The notes: generated by a model from the sequence alone, not told the origin. DNA of 14,175 nt from Pelagibius sp036570545 (GCA_036570545.1 DATCXZ010000411.1:1-14175), one strand, 5' to 3'. Shown: positions 5,835 through 14,004, numbered from the stretch's first letter. Made by a program: numbers and translations.

Positions 5835-7760
5835 TTACAAGTACGCTTCGGCCCACATCTGGAACACCAGCACGGCCCAGATCGCTTTCGTGTGCTTGCG
5901 CCAGCCGCTGCGATGCTGGTCCCAAAGGCGACGGACCTGCGCGGGCTCGAAGAGGCCCTGGCGCCGCAGGCGCCCCTCGGCCAAATAGTCCTCTGCCCAC
6001 CCCTGGAGTGGCCCGCGCAGCCAGTCGGCAATGGGCACCGAGAAGCCCTGCTTCGGTCGCTCGGTCAGGGCCGGCGGCACATAGCGGGCGAGGACGTCGC
6101 GCAGGATGCGCTTGCCGCCCTTGGCGTCGATCCGCATGTCTCGCGGCAGTCGCCAGGCGAATTCGGCCACCCGATAGTCCAGTAGCGGGCAGCGCGCTTC
6201 CAAGCTGGCAGCCATGCTGGCGCGGTCCAGCTTGACCAGGATGTCGTCCGGCAGATAGCCGACGAAGTCCAGATGCATCAATGCCTGCAAAGGATCCCCG
6301 ACCTGGGCCCATTCGCCCGGCGCATCGAGCACCGAGGATGCCGCTTGTCCCTGCACCAGCAGGTCGTGCGGCCGCGCCAAGGTCGATAGCCGGCGCGCCA
6401 GCAGGTCGCGGGGCGAGCCGGCGGCAAACCGCCACCCATCGCGCTCCCAACGGCTGCCGACCCGTGATCGGCACCCGTTCGACAACGGCCAGGCTGCGCG
6501 CCCAAGTGCCGCCAGCGCATCACCGGCTGCCGCCCGTGCCGGCGCCGGCAGCCAACCCCAGCGGCGCCAGAATGCCAGGATTTGGTGGTAGCGACCATAG
6601 CCGGCGAAGAGTTCGTCACCGCCATCGCCGGACAACACCACTGTCACCCGCTCCCGCGCGACCCGGCTAATGAGATAGGTTGGTATCTGGGAGGAATCGG
6701 CAAAGGGTTCGTCGAAGATGCTCGGCAGGTCCTGGACGACATCCAGGCAGTCGGCGGGCTTCAGGTAGATCTCGTGGTGGTCGGTCTTCAGATGACGAGC
6801 GATGCGCTTGGCGTGGGGGGCCTCGTCGTACCGCGGCTCCTCGAAGCCGACCGAGAAGGTCTTCACCGGCCGGTCGCTCAGCGACTGCATGACCGCGACG
6901 ATGAGGCTGGAGTCGACGCCGCCCGAGAGCAGCGCCCCGAGGTCGACGTCGGCGACCATCCGGCCGGCCACCGTCTCGCGCAGCAGACTGTCGAGTTCGT
7001 CGACCGCCTCGCCATAGTTGCCGCGGAAGGGAGTCCGTTCGCCGGCCTCGACCCCTTCCCGTGCCGACCAGTAAGAGCGTAGGACCGGGGTGCTGCCGGG
7101 TTCGCTCGCATCGACAAGGAGCAGCGAGGCCGGTGGCAGCTTATGGATGCCGGCATAGATGGAACGCGGCTGGGCGATCCAGCCGCAGCGCAGCAGTTGG
7201 CTGAGGGCGCCGCGGTCGACCTGCGCAGCAAAGCCCGGATGCGCTCTCAAGGCACGCAGTTCGGAGGCAAAAACGAAGCTGTCACCGAGCCAACCGTAGT
7301 AGAGCGGCTTCTTGCCGACGCGGTCGCGGCAGAGCACCAGCTTGCGCTCGTATCGGTCCCACAGTGCGAAGGCGAACATACCGTTGGCGCGCCGTAGAGT
7401 CTCCTCGAGGCCCCAGGTGTCGATACCGGCCAACAGCACTTCCGTGTCGGAGTGCCCCTTGAAGCTCTGGCCGTGCTGTTCGAGGATCTGTCGCAGGGCC
7501 TGGAAGTTGAAGATCTCGCCATTGTAGCTGATCACATAGCGGCCCGAGGGCGAGAGCATGGGCTGCGCCCCCGCCGCGGAGAGATCGACGATCGACAACC
7601 GACAGTGGCCGAACGCCAGCCCCGCCTCTGGGTCGATCCAGGTCCCCTCTGCATCGGGTCCGCGATGCCGGATCGCCAGCGCCATCGCTTCGGCGGTTTT
7701 CCGCAGGAAGTCAGGGCTGGGTCGGGACCTGCCACTCAGGAAACCGGCTATTCCGCACAT
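5835..7760 (-). CDS. asnB: Asparagine synthase (glutamine-hydrolysing) family amidotransferase
   Basis: This 641-residue protein has the complete two-domain plan of glutamine-dependent asparagine synthetase. The N-terminal glutaminase domain (about 2-215) starts MCGIAGF with the nucleophile Cys2, and keeps SIVDLS (56-61), YNGEIFN (79-85) and SDTE (104-107). The synthetase domain (about 245-610) has the PP-loop SGGVDSS (279-285) and SGDGGDELF (377-385). I set the start at the ATG at 7760 because Cys must follow Met; AGGG lies a few bases upstream. The open frame begins at 7811, but that extension would block the catalytic Cys. Many O-antigen and capsule clusters carry such paralogues (WbpS-like), thought to amidate uronic acids or other glycan carboxylates, and the setting favours that over asparagine supply (inference). 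It heads a minus-strand unit with the exporter and diverges from the glycosyltransferase at 7926. Confidence 0.93.
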   Translation of the reverse strand: MCGIAGFLSGRSRPSPDFLRKTAEAMALAIRHRGPDAEGTWIDPEAGLAFGHCRLSIVDLSAAGAQPMLSPSGRYVISYNGEIFNFQALRQILEQHGQSFKGHSDTEVLLAGIDTWGLEETLRRANGMFAFALWDRYERKLVLCRDRVGKKPLYYGWLGDSFVFASELRALRAHPGFAAQVDRGALSQLLRCGWIAQPRSIYAGIHKLPPASLLLVDASEPGSTPVLRSYWSAREGVEAGERTPFRGNYGEAVDELDSLLRETVAGRMVADVDLGALLSGGVDSSLIVAVMQSLSDRPVKTFSVGFEEPRYDEAPHAKRIARHLKTDHHEIYLKPADCLDVVQDLPSIFDEPFADSSQIPTYLISRVARERVTVVLSGDGGDELFAGYGRYHQILAFWRRWGWLPAPARAAAGDALAALGRAAWPLSNGCRSRVGSRWERDGWRFAAGSPRDLLARRLSTLARPHDLLVQGQAASSVLDAPGEWAQVGDPLQALMHLDFVGYLPDDILVKLDRASMAASLEARCPLLDYRVAEFAWRLPRDMRIDAKGGKRILRDVLARYVPPALTERPKQGFSVPIADWLRGPLQGWAEDYLAEGRLRRQGLFEPAQVRRLWDQHRSGWRKHTKAIWAVLVFQMWAEAYL

Positions 7761-7925
7761 GGAGCCCTGGTTCTGCGCACCGCCATATTCGCTCGGCCTC
7801 TCATACGGCAACAGCCGTCCGGCCGCAAACTATCTCTCTTGCTCGCTACAAGCCGTGCTAAGGTCCCGCCCGCCGAATCGGCAGGAACGGCGGAGAGTGA
7901 AAGAAGTTTGGATAGCGCGACGACG

Positions 7926-9176
7926 ATGCCCGCGGCCAGGCCATTGGCGTTCTACATCCACTCCGTAAGGTCCGGGCTTGGCGCCGAAAAGGTGGTGCTG
8001 AACGTCGTCTCCGGCTTGGCTGGCCGCGGCCACGAAATCGATCTCCTGATTGAGGACGCGGAAGGCGATCTGAGCGAGAGGCTGCCGGCTGGCGTCAATC
8101 TGGTAGACCTCGGCCCGGCCACCCTCAATCCAGTAATGGAGGCACTTCTTAGCACCCTCAGCCTCCTGATAAATCTCTTCCGCCGTGCCAAGGCCGATCC
8201 TTGCGGCAAGGAATCGTTCAGAGTGGCACTTGCCCGCTTTCTGTTCAAGCGGCGCCCACCGCTCTATGCCTTGCGGCGCTACCTTTTCCGGCGGCGCCCG
8301 CAGGCGATCATCTCCTTCCTCAACTATCCGAACATCGCCCTCCTCCTGGCCGCCCAGTTGGGCAAGGGTGACGCGCGGATCTACGTCAACGTGCGCAACA
8401 ACATCTCCGGCGAGGTCGCCGGCGCAAAATCCAGGCGCATGCGGGAGATGCCTGTCCTCATGCGCAACCTGTTCCCTCTGGCCGACGGAGTGGTGGCGGT
8501 GTCCGGGGGCGTGGCGGCCGATACCGAGCGGCTGATGGACATGCCGGCGGGCCGCGTAACCGCCATCTTCAACCCCGTCTACCGCCCGCAAATACTGGCG
8601 CTAGCCGACGCTGCGGCGCCGCATCCGTGGCTCCAGACGGATAGCCTTCCCGTCGTGCTCGGCGTCGGAAAGATGAAGCCGCAGAAAGACTTTCCGACAC
8701 TGCTCAAGGCCTTTGCGCTGCTGCGCCAGGAGCATCCCGCCAAGCTCATCATCCTCGGAGACGGCGCCGGCAAAGAAGGCCTGGAAGCACTTGCCGAGAC
8801 GCTCGGCATCCGGGCCGATGTCGCCTTTCCAGGCTACGTCGCCAACCCCTATGCCTATTTCCGCCATGCGTCGCTCTTTGTCCTGTCGTCGGCCTGGGAA
8901 GGTCTGCCGAATGTATTGATCGAAGCCATGGCCTGCGGCTGTCCGGTAGTCAGCACCGACTGCCCGAGCGGGCCGTCGGAAATTCTGGACGGCGGCCGCT
9001 TCGGTCGCCTGGTTCCGGTCGGCGACTATGAGGAGATGGCAAAGGCAATACGGGAAACGCTCGAGCAGACGGCGGCGCCCGCGGCGCTCGCCGAGCACGC
9101 GCTGCGCTTCAGCTTCGACCGGGTCATCGATCGCTATGACCGACTGCTCACTCGCGGGAGTGTTGAGGACCGGTGA
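7926..9176 (+). CDS. GT4-type glycosyltransferase
   Basis: This 416-residue GT-B enzyme is of the GT4 family. The N-terminal domain begins with LAFYIHSVRSGLGAEKVVL (7-25), whose Gly-rich loop is the usual acceptor-side turn. The C-terminal domain starts near VVLGVGKMKPQKDF (243-256), continues through LIILGDG (274-280) and FPGYV (301-305), and has the nucleotide-sugar motif EGLPNVLIE (325-333), an intact E-x7-E, followed by MACGCPVVSTDCPSGPSEIL. Residues about 84-125 form an Arg/Lys-rich stretch that may touch the membrane surface. The start is uncertain: ATG 7926 fits the domain edge, while an in-frame TTG at 7908 has GGAGAG ten bases upstream and would add six residues. It stands alone on the plus strand between two minus-strand units. 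Retaining transfer of a hexose to a lipid-linked glycan is the likely role; donor and acceptor are unknown. Confidence 0.92.
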   Translation: MPAARPLAFYIHSVRSGLGAEKVVLNVVSGLAGRGHEIDLLIEDAEGDLSERLPAGVNLVDLGPATLNPVMEALLSTLSLLINLFRRAKADPCGKESFRVALARFLFKRRPPLYALRRYLFRRRPQAIISFLNYPNIALLLAAQLGKGDARIYVNVRNNISGEVAGAKSRRMREMPVLMRNLFPLADGVVAVSGGVAADTERLMDMPAGRVTAIFNPVYRPQILALADAAAPHPWLQTDSLPVVLGVGKMKPQKDFPTLLKAFALLRQEHPAKLIILGDGAGKEGLEALAETLGIRADVAFPGYVANPYAYFRHASLFVLSSAWEGLPNVLIEAMACGCPVVSTDCPSGPSEILDGGRFGRLVPVGDYEEMAKAIRETLEQTAAPAALAEHALRFSFDRVIDRYDRLLTRGSVEDR

Positions 9177-9209
9177 GCACTGCCGAGCTGAGCAGAAAGA
9201 AGAACCCCG

Positions 9210-10352
9210 CTACCGCTGCAGAGTAGAGTCGAACACGGTAGCCCACTGCGCCGCGATCGTCTCGATCGTCCAGTCACGATCGATGATCGCCCGAGCCGCC
9301 GTGAGGTGGCGCTGCCGCAGGCTGCTGTCCGATAGGTAACGTCGCAAGCCCGTTTCCCAATCGCCCAGAACACAGGCCTCGGAAAAGGCTTGGTAGCTCG
9401 GAATCGGGTCGGCCACGACAGGAAGGCCGAGGTGCAACGCAAATACCAAGCGATTGTTGGTCTTGCAAACCGTGTAAGGGTTGGAAACGACTGGAATTAC
9501 CGCAACGTCATGTTCTGCGATGATCCTGGCGGAACTTTTCAAATCCCATTCGACGTACTGGGTCGGCACCGACCAACCGTTAACGACCTCCCGATAGACG
9601 TCCCTTCTGTTGCTGACGACGCTCAGGGAGAGGGGAATTTCGCGATTCACTGCTTCGAGGGCGGCACGGATCTTTGCTATGTCGCGTATTCCGCCTGTAT
9701 AGGTGCTGCCGCCATTGCCAAACCACACGACGGCGCGCCGCCCCTGGCGCCGCTGTGCCCGGAGACGGCGCGTCCAACGCTGTGCCTTCATCGAGCCGAC
9801 CCAGGATCGCCAAAGCGGCACGGTCACCTTCTCGATATCCTGCTCCACCGCATCGCCGATAATGCTCACCGGCGCCGAAGGCTTCGCCTCGGCAAGAACG
9901 ACCTCGGTCAGCGCTTCGGTGGAAACCACGACCTTGTCGGCCATCTCGATGAACTGACGGAGTCGGTCTGCCTTCTCCTGCCGCTTCAACTTCTTCATGG
10001 GGTTGTGGAAGTGGTTGTCGCAGAGGTCGAAGATGATGCGCACGCCGCTCTGCCTCAGCTCCTGCGCCGCATGCAGTGACTTCTGGCTGAGATGCTCGGA
10101 GAAGAGAACAGCATCATAGCTGCTCGCGTTCTTCGGATTGAAGAACTCAACGGGGTAGCCGTTCCGTCTCAACTGGGCGAGAGGGTGGAGACAACGGATA
10201 CGGACGCTAGCGAACGAAGCATCGTAGCTATACGGCCACCAGCCGACCTTGGGGACATCGGACGCCGCGGCGGCATTCGGGCGTCGCACTCCCGCGTCAC
10301 GCCCCTCCTCCTGTCGAATGCCCTTGGCGTCCACGTCCATCGAGCGCTGCAT
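9210..10352 (-). CDS. GT-B-like glycosyltransferase, coupled to the upstream methyltransferase
   Basis: This 380-residue protein resembles divergent GT4-like glycosyltransferases. Seen features are an N-terminal region with VGWWPYSYDASFASVRIR (36-53) and IIFDLCDNHFHNP (106-118), a central VVWFGNGGST (208-217) at the start of the second Rossmann domain, and KTNNRLVFALHLGLPVVADP (297-316), matching the donor-side helix and strand of GT4 proteins. The usual E-x7-E is not clear; this Lys-Thr-Asn-Asn segment sits where it would be. The start is the ATG at 10352: the upstream methyltransferase TAA ends at 10354 with one base between (TAATATG), a typical re-initiation arrangement. The frame opens further upstream only as a shadow of the methyltransferase. 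Its base composition is less GC-rich than the flanking transporter and hydrolase. Glycan assembly is inferred from fold and location. Confidence 0.8.
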   Translation of the reverse strand: MQRSMDVDAKGIRQEEGRDAGVRRPNAAAASDVPKVGWWPYSYDASFASVRIRCLHPLAQLRRNGYPVEFFNPKNASSYDAVLFSEHLSQKSLHAAQELRQSGVRIIFDLCDNHFHNPMKKLKRQEKADRLRQFIEMADKVVVSTEALTEVVLAEAKPSAPVSIIGDAVEQDIEKVTVPLWRSWVGSMKAQRWTRRLRAQRRQGRRAVVWFGNGGSTYTGGIRDIAKIRAALEAVNREIPLSLSVVSNRRDVYREVVNGWSVPTQYVEWDLKSSARIIAEHDVAVIPVVSNPYTVCKTNNRLVFALHLGLPVVADPIPSYQAFSEACVLGDWETGLRRYLSDSSLRQRHLTAARAIIDRDWTIETIAAQWATVFDSTLQR

Positions 10353-10353
10353 A

Positions 10354-11358
10354 TTAGCTCGGCCTTGCCCAGACCGTGATGCGGCCGCTCTGGCGCAGCA
10401 GCCCCAGCAGGATGCCGAGCGCCTTGCCAGTTGCCCTGAGCCTGCGCCGCTCGGCGGCGTCGCGGAAGAAGTCGGCGGCACGGGAGAAGCCGCGATCGGA
10501 GGCGAGGTAGGAGAGGCTCATCAGGGTGTTCGTGGCGCTGCCATGCCAGAGGGTGCGGTCGACGGCCCAGCCCGCCGCCGTCAGCATCCGCGTCAGGGTT
10601 TCCGGCGAGAAGTGATGGAGATGGGTGGGAAGCTGCAAGGCGTACCAGCGATCTCCAAACAGCCTGAACTCCAGCCCGCCGGCATCCGGCACCGATAATA
10701 CGAGCCAGCCGTCCGGCCGGACCCAGCTTCTCAGCTTTTGCAGTACATCCAGCGGCTGGTGCAGATGCTCCAGGACCATCCAGCCGACGATGAGATCGAA
10801 GGGAAGCTGCGGATCGCCGGCGGCCTCCAGGGAAACGTTGCGAACCTTGTAGCCAGCTTCCATCGCCTGGTGGGCGGCATGCGCCGAGGGCTCGATCCCC
10901 TCCACCTCCCAGCCGGCGCGCGCCATCCTGTGGAGGAAGTTGCCGGACGCACAGCCGAGTTCCAACAGCCGCCCGGGCGTAGCAGCAGGCGGCAGCGCAT
11001 TCGGCTTCACCCGGTCGCGCAGGACTCTCCGCCGTTTCGCGCCGCTCTTGCGCGGCGCCTTATCCTTGATCCTGGTCTGGGAATAGGGCTGATAGTCGTC
11101 CGGATAGTAGTACCCCATCGTCGCCGCATCGGGCCGTGGAGTGGTTCGCATCAGCTTGCAGGTGTTGCATCTGACAACGGTGAACCGGCCGGGCAGCCCG
11201 TGCAGGCGGTCGTGGCCGGTCAGCACAGCCTCGTCGCCCCGCGGGCAACCCATGGGGCAGGCGACACCCTCCAGGACCACGCTGCCCGTGCGATCGAGAA
11301 GGGAGGCGCCAGTGTCCATCCGCGAGTCCGAGTGAAACCTGCTTGACGGCCGGGGCAT
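10354..11358 (-). CDS. Class I SAM-dependent methyltransferase with N-terminal zinc-ribbon-like cysteines
   Basis: This 334-residue protein pairs a metal-binding N-terminus with a Rossmann methyltransferase. Cysteines at 34 and 38 (CPMGC) and 64 and 67 (CNTC) form a zinc-ribbon-like set, followed by LMRTTPRP and YYYPDDYQPYS, which recur in methyltransferases of polysaccharide and sugar-modification clusters. SAM motif I is LLELGCASGNFL (131-142), the acidic residue is Glu156 in EGIEPS, and VLEHLHQP (195-202) and LSVPDAGG (221-228) mark later motifs; THLHHFSPETL (245-255) is typical of the Methyltransf_23-like group. I chose ATG 11358, with GGGGGT about five bases upstream; ATG 11319 (321 residues) is possible but has a poor ribosome site. 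It diverges from the transporter gene with an 86-base gap and is coupled to the glycosyltransferase downstream. Sugar O-, N- or C-methylation is likely; the substrate is not readable. Confidence 0.88.
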   Translation of the reverse strand: MPRPSSRFHSDSRMDTGASLLDRTGSVVLEGVACPMGCPRGDEAVLTGHDRLHGLPGRFTVVRCNTCKLMRTTPRPDAATMGYYYPDDYQPYSQTRIKDKAPRKSGAKRRRVLRDRVKPNALPPAATPGRLLELGCASGNFLHRMARAGWEVEGIEPSAHAAHQAMEAGYKVRNVSLEAAGDPQLPFDLIVGWMVLEHLHQPLDVLQKLRSWVRPDGWLVLSVPDAGGLEFRLFGDRWYALQLPTHLHHFSPETLTRMLTAAGWAVDRTLWHGSATNTLMSLSYLASDRGFSRAADFFRDAAERRRLRATGKALGILLGLLRQSGRITVWARPS

Positions 11359-11444
11359 TGCGACCCCCGAGCCCGATGCGCGAAAGTAGAGCGCTGGCGG
11401 CGCCGCAACAAGCCCCTTCCCTCCCCCTTGCGCCTGTGGCTTCA

Positions 11445-12722
11445 ATGGACGCCCCCACCGCCGCGAGCCCCGTTCCCCCCATGGATCAGCACGAAGTCCT
11501 CGTTCTCGCCGTCTTCCTCGGCGTCTATCTGGGCATGGCGCTGGGGCGCTGGCCGGCGCTCGCCATCGACCGCACCGGCATCGCGCTCTGCGGCGCCATC
11601 GTGCTGCTGTTCTTCGACGCCGAGACCGGCGCCTCGGCCGCCGGCATCGACACCGGCACCCTGGCGGTGCTGTTCGGCCTCATGGTGCTGTCGGCGCAGT
11701 TCGCCGCCTCGGGGCTCTACGAATGGTGCGCCGCGCGGCTCGCCACCGCCGCCGCCTCGCCGGCCGCCCTCCTCGCCCTGGTGGTGGCGGTGACCGGCGC
11801 GCTCTCCAGCCTGCTCGCCAACGACATCGTGGTCTTCGCCATGACGCCGATCCTCTGCCGCGGGCTCGCGCGCAGCGGCCGCGATCCGCGCCCCTATCTG
11901 CTGGGGCACGCCGGCGCCGCCAACGTCGGCTCGGCCGCCACCCTGGTCGGCAACCCGCAGAACATCCTGATCGGCGAGCACGGCGGCCTCGACTTCTGGC
12001 ACTACCTGGCCTTTGCGGCACCGGTCTCCGCCCTCGGCCTGGTGGTGGTCTTCCTTGTCGTCTGGGCGGTCTGGCGGCGGGCGCTGGGCAGCACCCCGAC
12101 GGGTGACGCCGTCCTGGAAGGCGCCGCCCTCGACCGGCCCAACCTCGACCGGCCCGCATTATTGAAGGGCCTCGGCGCCACGGTCCTGCTGCTGGCCCTC
12201 TACGCCACCGACCTGCCGCGCTGGCAGAGCACCTTGCTGGTGGCCGGCCTCCTGCTCGTCAGCCGCCGCCTCTCGACCCGCGAGATGCTCGCCTCGGTCG
12301 ACTGGCACCTGCTGGTGCTGTTCGGCGGCCTCTTCGTGGTGACCGGCGCAATCGGCGCCACTAGCCTGAGCGCCCAGGCCGTCAGCCTGCTGCAGGCCGG
12401 CGGCCTCTCCTTCGAGGACCCGCTGCTGCTGGCCGGGCTGTCACTGGTCGGCAGCAACAGCGTCGGCAACGTGCCGCTGGTGATCCTGCTGCTGCAGGCG
12501 CTGCCGGGCCTGTCACCCGACGCGCTCTACGCGCTTGCCCTCCTCTCCACCTTCGCCGGCAACTTCCTGGTCATCGGCAGCCTCGCCAACCTCATCGTGG
12601 TCGAGCGCGCGCGCCGCGAGGGCGTCGTGGTCGGCTTCCTCGACCACCTGCGCAGCGGCGTGCCGATGACCCTGGCGACCCTCGCGCTCGCCTATGGCTG
12701 GCTCACCCTCTTCGGCGGCTGA
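11445..12722 (+). CDS. ArsB/SLC13-type (citrate transporter-like) inner-membrane transporter
   Basis: This 425-residue, highly hydrophobic protein has about 10-11 membrane segments and the duplicated signature of the ArsB/NhaD/SLC13 (CitMHS-like) superfamily. In the first half a re-entrant LLANDIVVFAMTP (123-135) is followed by GSAATLVGNPQNILIG (162-177); the second half repeats the pattern with SNSVGNVPLVILL (337-349) and GSLANLIVVE (378-387). The Asn-Pro-Gln-Asn segment sits where related carriers bind ion and substrate. E. coli YbiR has a similar domain; this protein may be that type, but the substrate (arsenite, carboxylate or sodium/proton) cannot be told. No arsenic genes are nearby. 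The start is uncertain: ATG 11445 is preferred, ATG 11481 sits just before the first helix, and ATG 11376 would add 23 residues. It is not an obvious part of the polysaccharide system. Confidence 0.87.
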   Translation: MDAPTAASPVPPMDQHEVLVLAVFLGVYLGMALGRWPALAIDRTGIALCGAIVLLFFDAETGASAAGIDTGTLAVLFGLMVLSAQFAASGLYEWCAARLATAAASPAALLALVVAVTGALSSLLANDIVVFAMTPILCRGLARSGRDPRPYLLGHAGAANVGSAATLVGNPQNILIGEHGGLDFWHYLAFAAPVSALGLVVVFLVVWAVWRRALGSTPTGDAVLEGAALDRPNLDRPALLKGLGATVLLLALYATDLPRWQSTLLVAGLLLVSRRLSTREMLASVDWHLLVLFGGLFVVTGAIGATSLSAQAVSLLQAGGLSFEDPLLLAGLSLVGSNSVGNVPLVILLLQALPGLSPDALYALALLSTFAGNFLVIGSLANLIVVERARREGVVVGFLDHLRSGVPMTLATLALAYGWLTLFGG

Positions 12723-12731
12723 CGCGGCGCC

Positions 12732-13802
12732 TCAGCCCGCCTTGCCGTACAGGGCGCGCTCGAGAAATTCGCCCATATCGCGGTTGGAGCGCGCGCGCAC
12801 CGCGTCGCTGCGGCCGATGAGATAACCTTCGCTGTCGGCGCAGAGCCCGAGAATGACCTTGCGGTAGAACACGCTCGACATCGGCAGCCACAGCGCCTTG
12901 TCGCGCACCGTGCCGTCGCGCTCCACATAGAAGCGGCACCCCGCGATGTTGCGGCCGATCTCGCGCTCGGCGGCGAAGCGGCCGTCCCACTGGTGCACCG
13001 CGTCGGGATAGACCGCGGTCTCCACCGCGCTGCCGCCCGCCTCGAGCTGCCGGGCGACCCGGGCGCAGCGGCCGGGATCGACGATGGCGTCGCGCCCGCC
13101 CCACAGCATCATCACCGGCGCCCCGGTGGCGCGACCGTCCTCGAACTCCGCGATGCAGGGGGCGTAGAAGGCGACATGGGCGGCAAAGCGACGGCCATTG
13201 GGGGCATAGCGCTCGGCGACCTGGGCATAGGCCGCATAGGTCGCCACCATGCCGCCATAGGAGAAGCCGACCAGCGCGACACGCCCGGCGTCGATTTCCG
13301 GCCGCGTCGCAAGGTAGTCGAGGGCGGCGTAGGCGTCGGCCAGGAACATCGCCTCGGTGATCTCCAGCAGGCGATTGATGAACCCGCTGGCGCGCTCGCG
13401 GCGCGGCGCAAAGACGTCGACCGCGAGCGCCGCCACGCCCTGGGCCGCGAACTGCCGCGCATAGGTCAGCTCCCGCACCGACTGCACGCCGGAGGCACCG
13501 TGCAGCAGCACCACCGCGGGCACCGGCGCCGCGGGGGAGGCGCCAGGCGGCAGGAAGAGCGTGCCGATGGCCTCGGTCGCGGGCGCCTCTTCCTCGCCGG
13601 CACCGTTGCCGACGTTCGAGAGCGCGAAGGGGCTCGAGCTGTCAAAGGTCACGCGCTCGCCCGCCGGGCCGGCAGCTTCGCCCGACTCCGGCCAGGGCAG
13701 CACCAGGTCGGGCGCCGCCGCGGCCGGTGTCGCCATCAGCAAGGCAAGGCCGGCAGCGACTCCGAGAACCCGGCGGCGGAGCCGGCCGGCGCTTTCGAGC
13801 AT
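12732..13802 (-). CDS. Secreted dienelactone hydrolase-family alpha/beta hydrolase
   Basis: This 356-residue protein has a clear export signal: an Arg-rich N-terminus, a hydrophobic core VLGVAAGLALLMATP (12-26), and a signal-peptidase site near Ala-Ala-Ala-Ala30. The alpha/beta hydrolase triad is visible: Ser181 in the elbow GFSYGG (179-184), Asp238 in WGGRDAIVDP (234-243), and His270 in DAVHQWDG (267-274), with the oxyanion loop LLHGASG (99-105). Classical dienelactone hydrolase has Cys as nucleophile, so the Ser here suggests a general esterase or lipase-like activity rather than chlorocatechol degradation. Two further cysteines (216 and 290) could form a periplasmic disulfide. The ATG at 13802 has a strong GGGGGAG five bases upstream. 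Its stop lies nine bases from the transporter stop on the other strand. Substrate unknown; periplasmic location inferred. Confidence 0.88.
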   Translation of the reverse strand: MLESAGRLRRRVLGVAAGLALLMATPAAAAPDLVLPWPESGEAAGPAGERVTFDSSSPFALSNVGNGAGEEEAPATEAIGTLFLPPGASPAAPVPAVVLLHGASGVQSVRELTYARQFAAQGVAALAVDVFAPRRERASGFINRLLEITEAMFLADAYAALDYLATRPEIDAGRVALVGFSYGGMVATYAAYAQVAERYAPNGRRFAAHVAFYAPCIAEFEDGRATGAPVMMLWGGRDAIVDPGRCARVARQLEAGGSAVETAVYPDAVHQWDGRFAAEREIGRNIAGCRFYVERDGTVRDKALWLPMSSVFYRKVILGLCADSEGYLIGRSDAVRARSNRDMGEFLERALYGKAG

Positions 13803-13861
13803 GGCTTCTCCCCCTTCTTCTCCGAGCGGCTTGCTGCGGGCAATGGGCCACGCTTCTTCTA

Positions 13862-14004
13862 CCTAGAGCAGATCCGGGTCGGATGGAATCGCCGGAGGCG
13901 ATCCACCGACCCTGTGAATCTGCTCTACCCTTTTGAAGTAGATCGGATTCACGTGGTCAGATGGAACCGCGGCGCGGTTCCATCTGACCACGACCCGATC
14001 TAGG
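13862..14004. repeat. Nested palindromic intergenic element flanked by CTAG (REP/MITE-like)
   Basis: This 143-base stretch folds on itself several ways. A first imperfect hairpin has outer arms TAGAGCAGAT (13864-13873) and ATCTGCTCTA (13918-13927), and inner arms GGGTCGG and CCGACCC plus ATCGCC and GGCGAT, with one-base bulges. A second has perfect 18-base arms at 13953-13970 and 13974-13991 around the loop GGC, with outer TAGATCGG and CCGATCTA. GTGAATC (13914-13920) also pairs with GATTCAC (13946-13952) across the middle. The two ends are related inverted versions of TAGA, GATC and GGGTCG, and CTAG occurs at both boundaries (13863-13866 and 14000-14003). It contains no gene. It lies about 60 bases upstream of the hydrolase start and 80 upstream of the next plus-strand gene. 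Confidence 0.8.

Noticed and set aside
7452..7907. Upstream extension of the GT4 frame
   Set aside because: It runs antisense through the asnB start region and lacks GT4 character; the domain begins near 7926.
7761..7925. Divergent promoters between asnB and the GT4 gene
   Set aside because: Both genes need a promoter here, but the best hexamers found (for example TTGCCG-18-TATGGC toward asnB) are poor matches.
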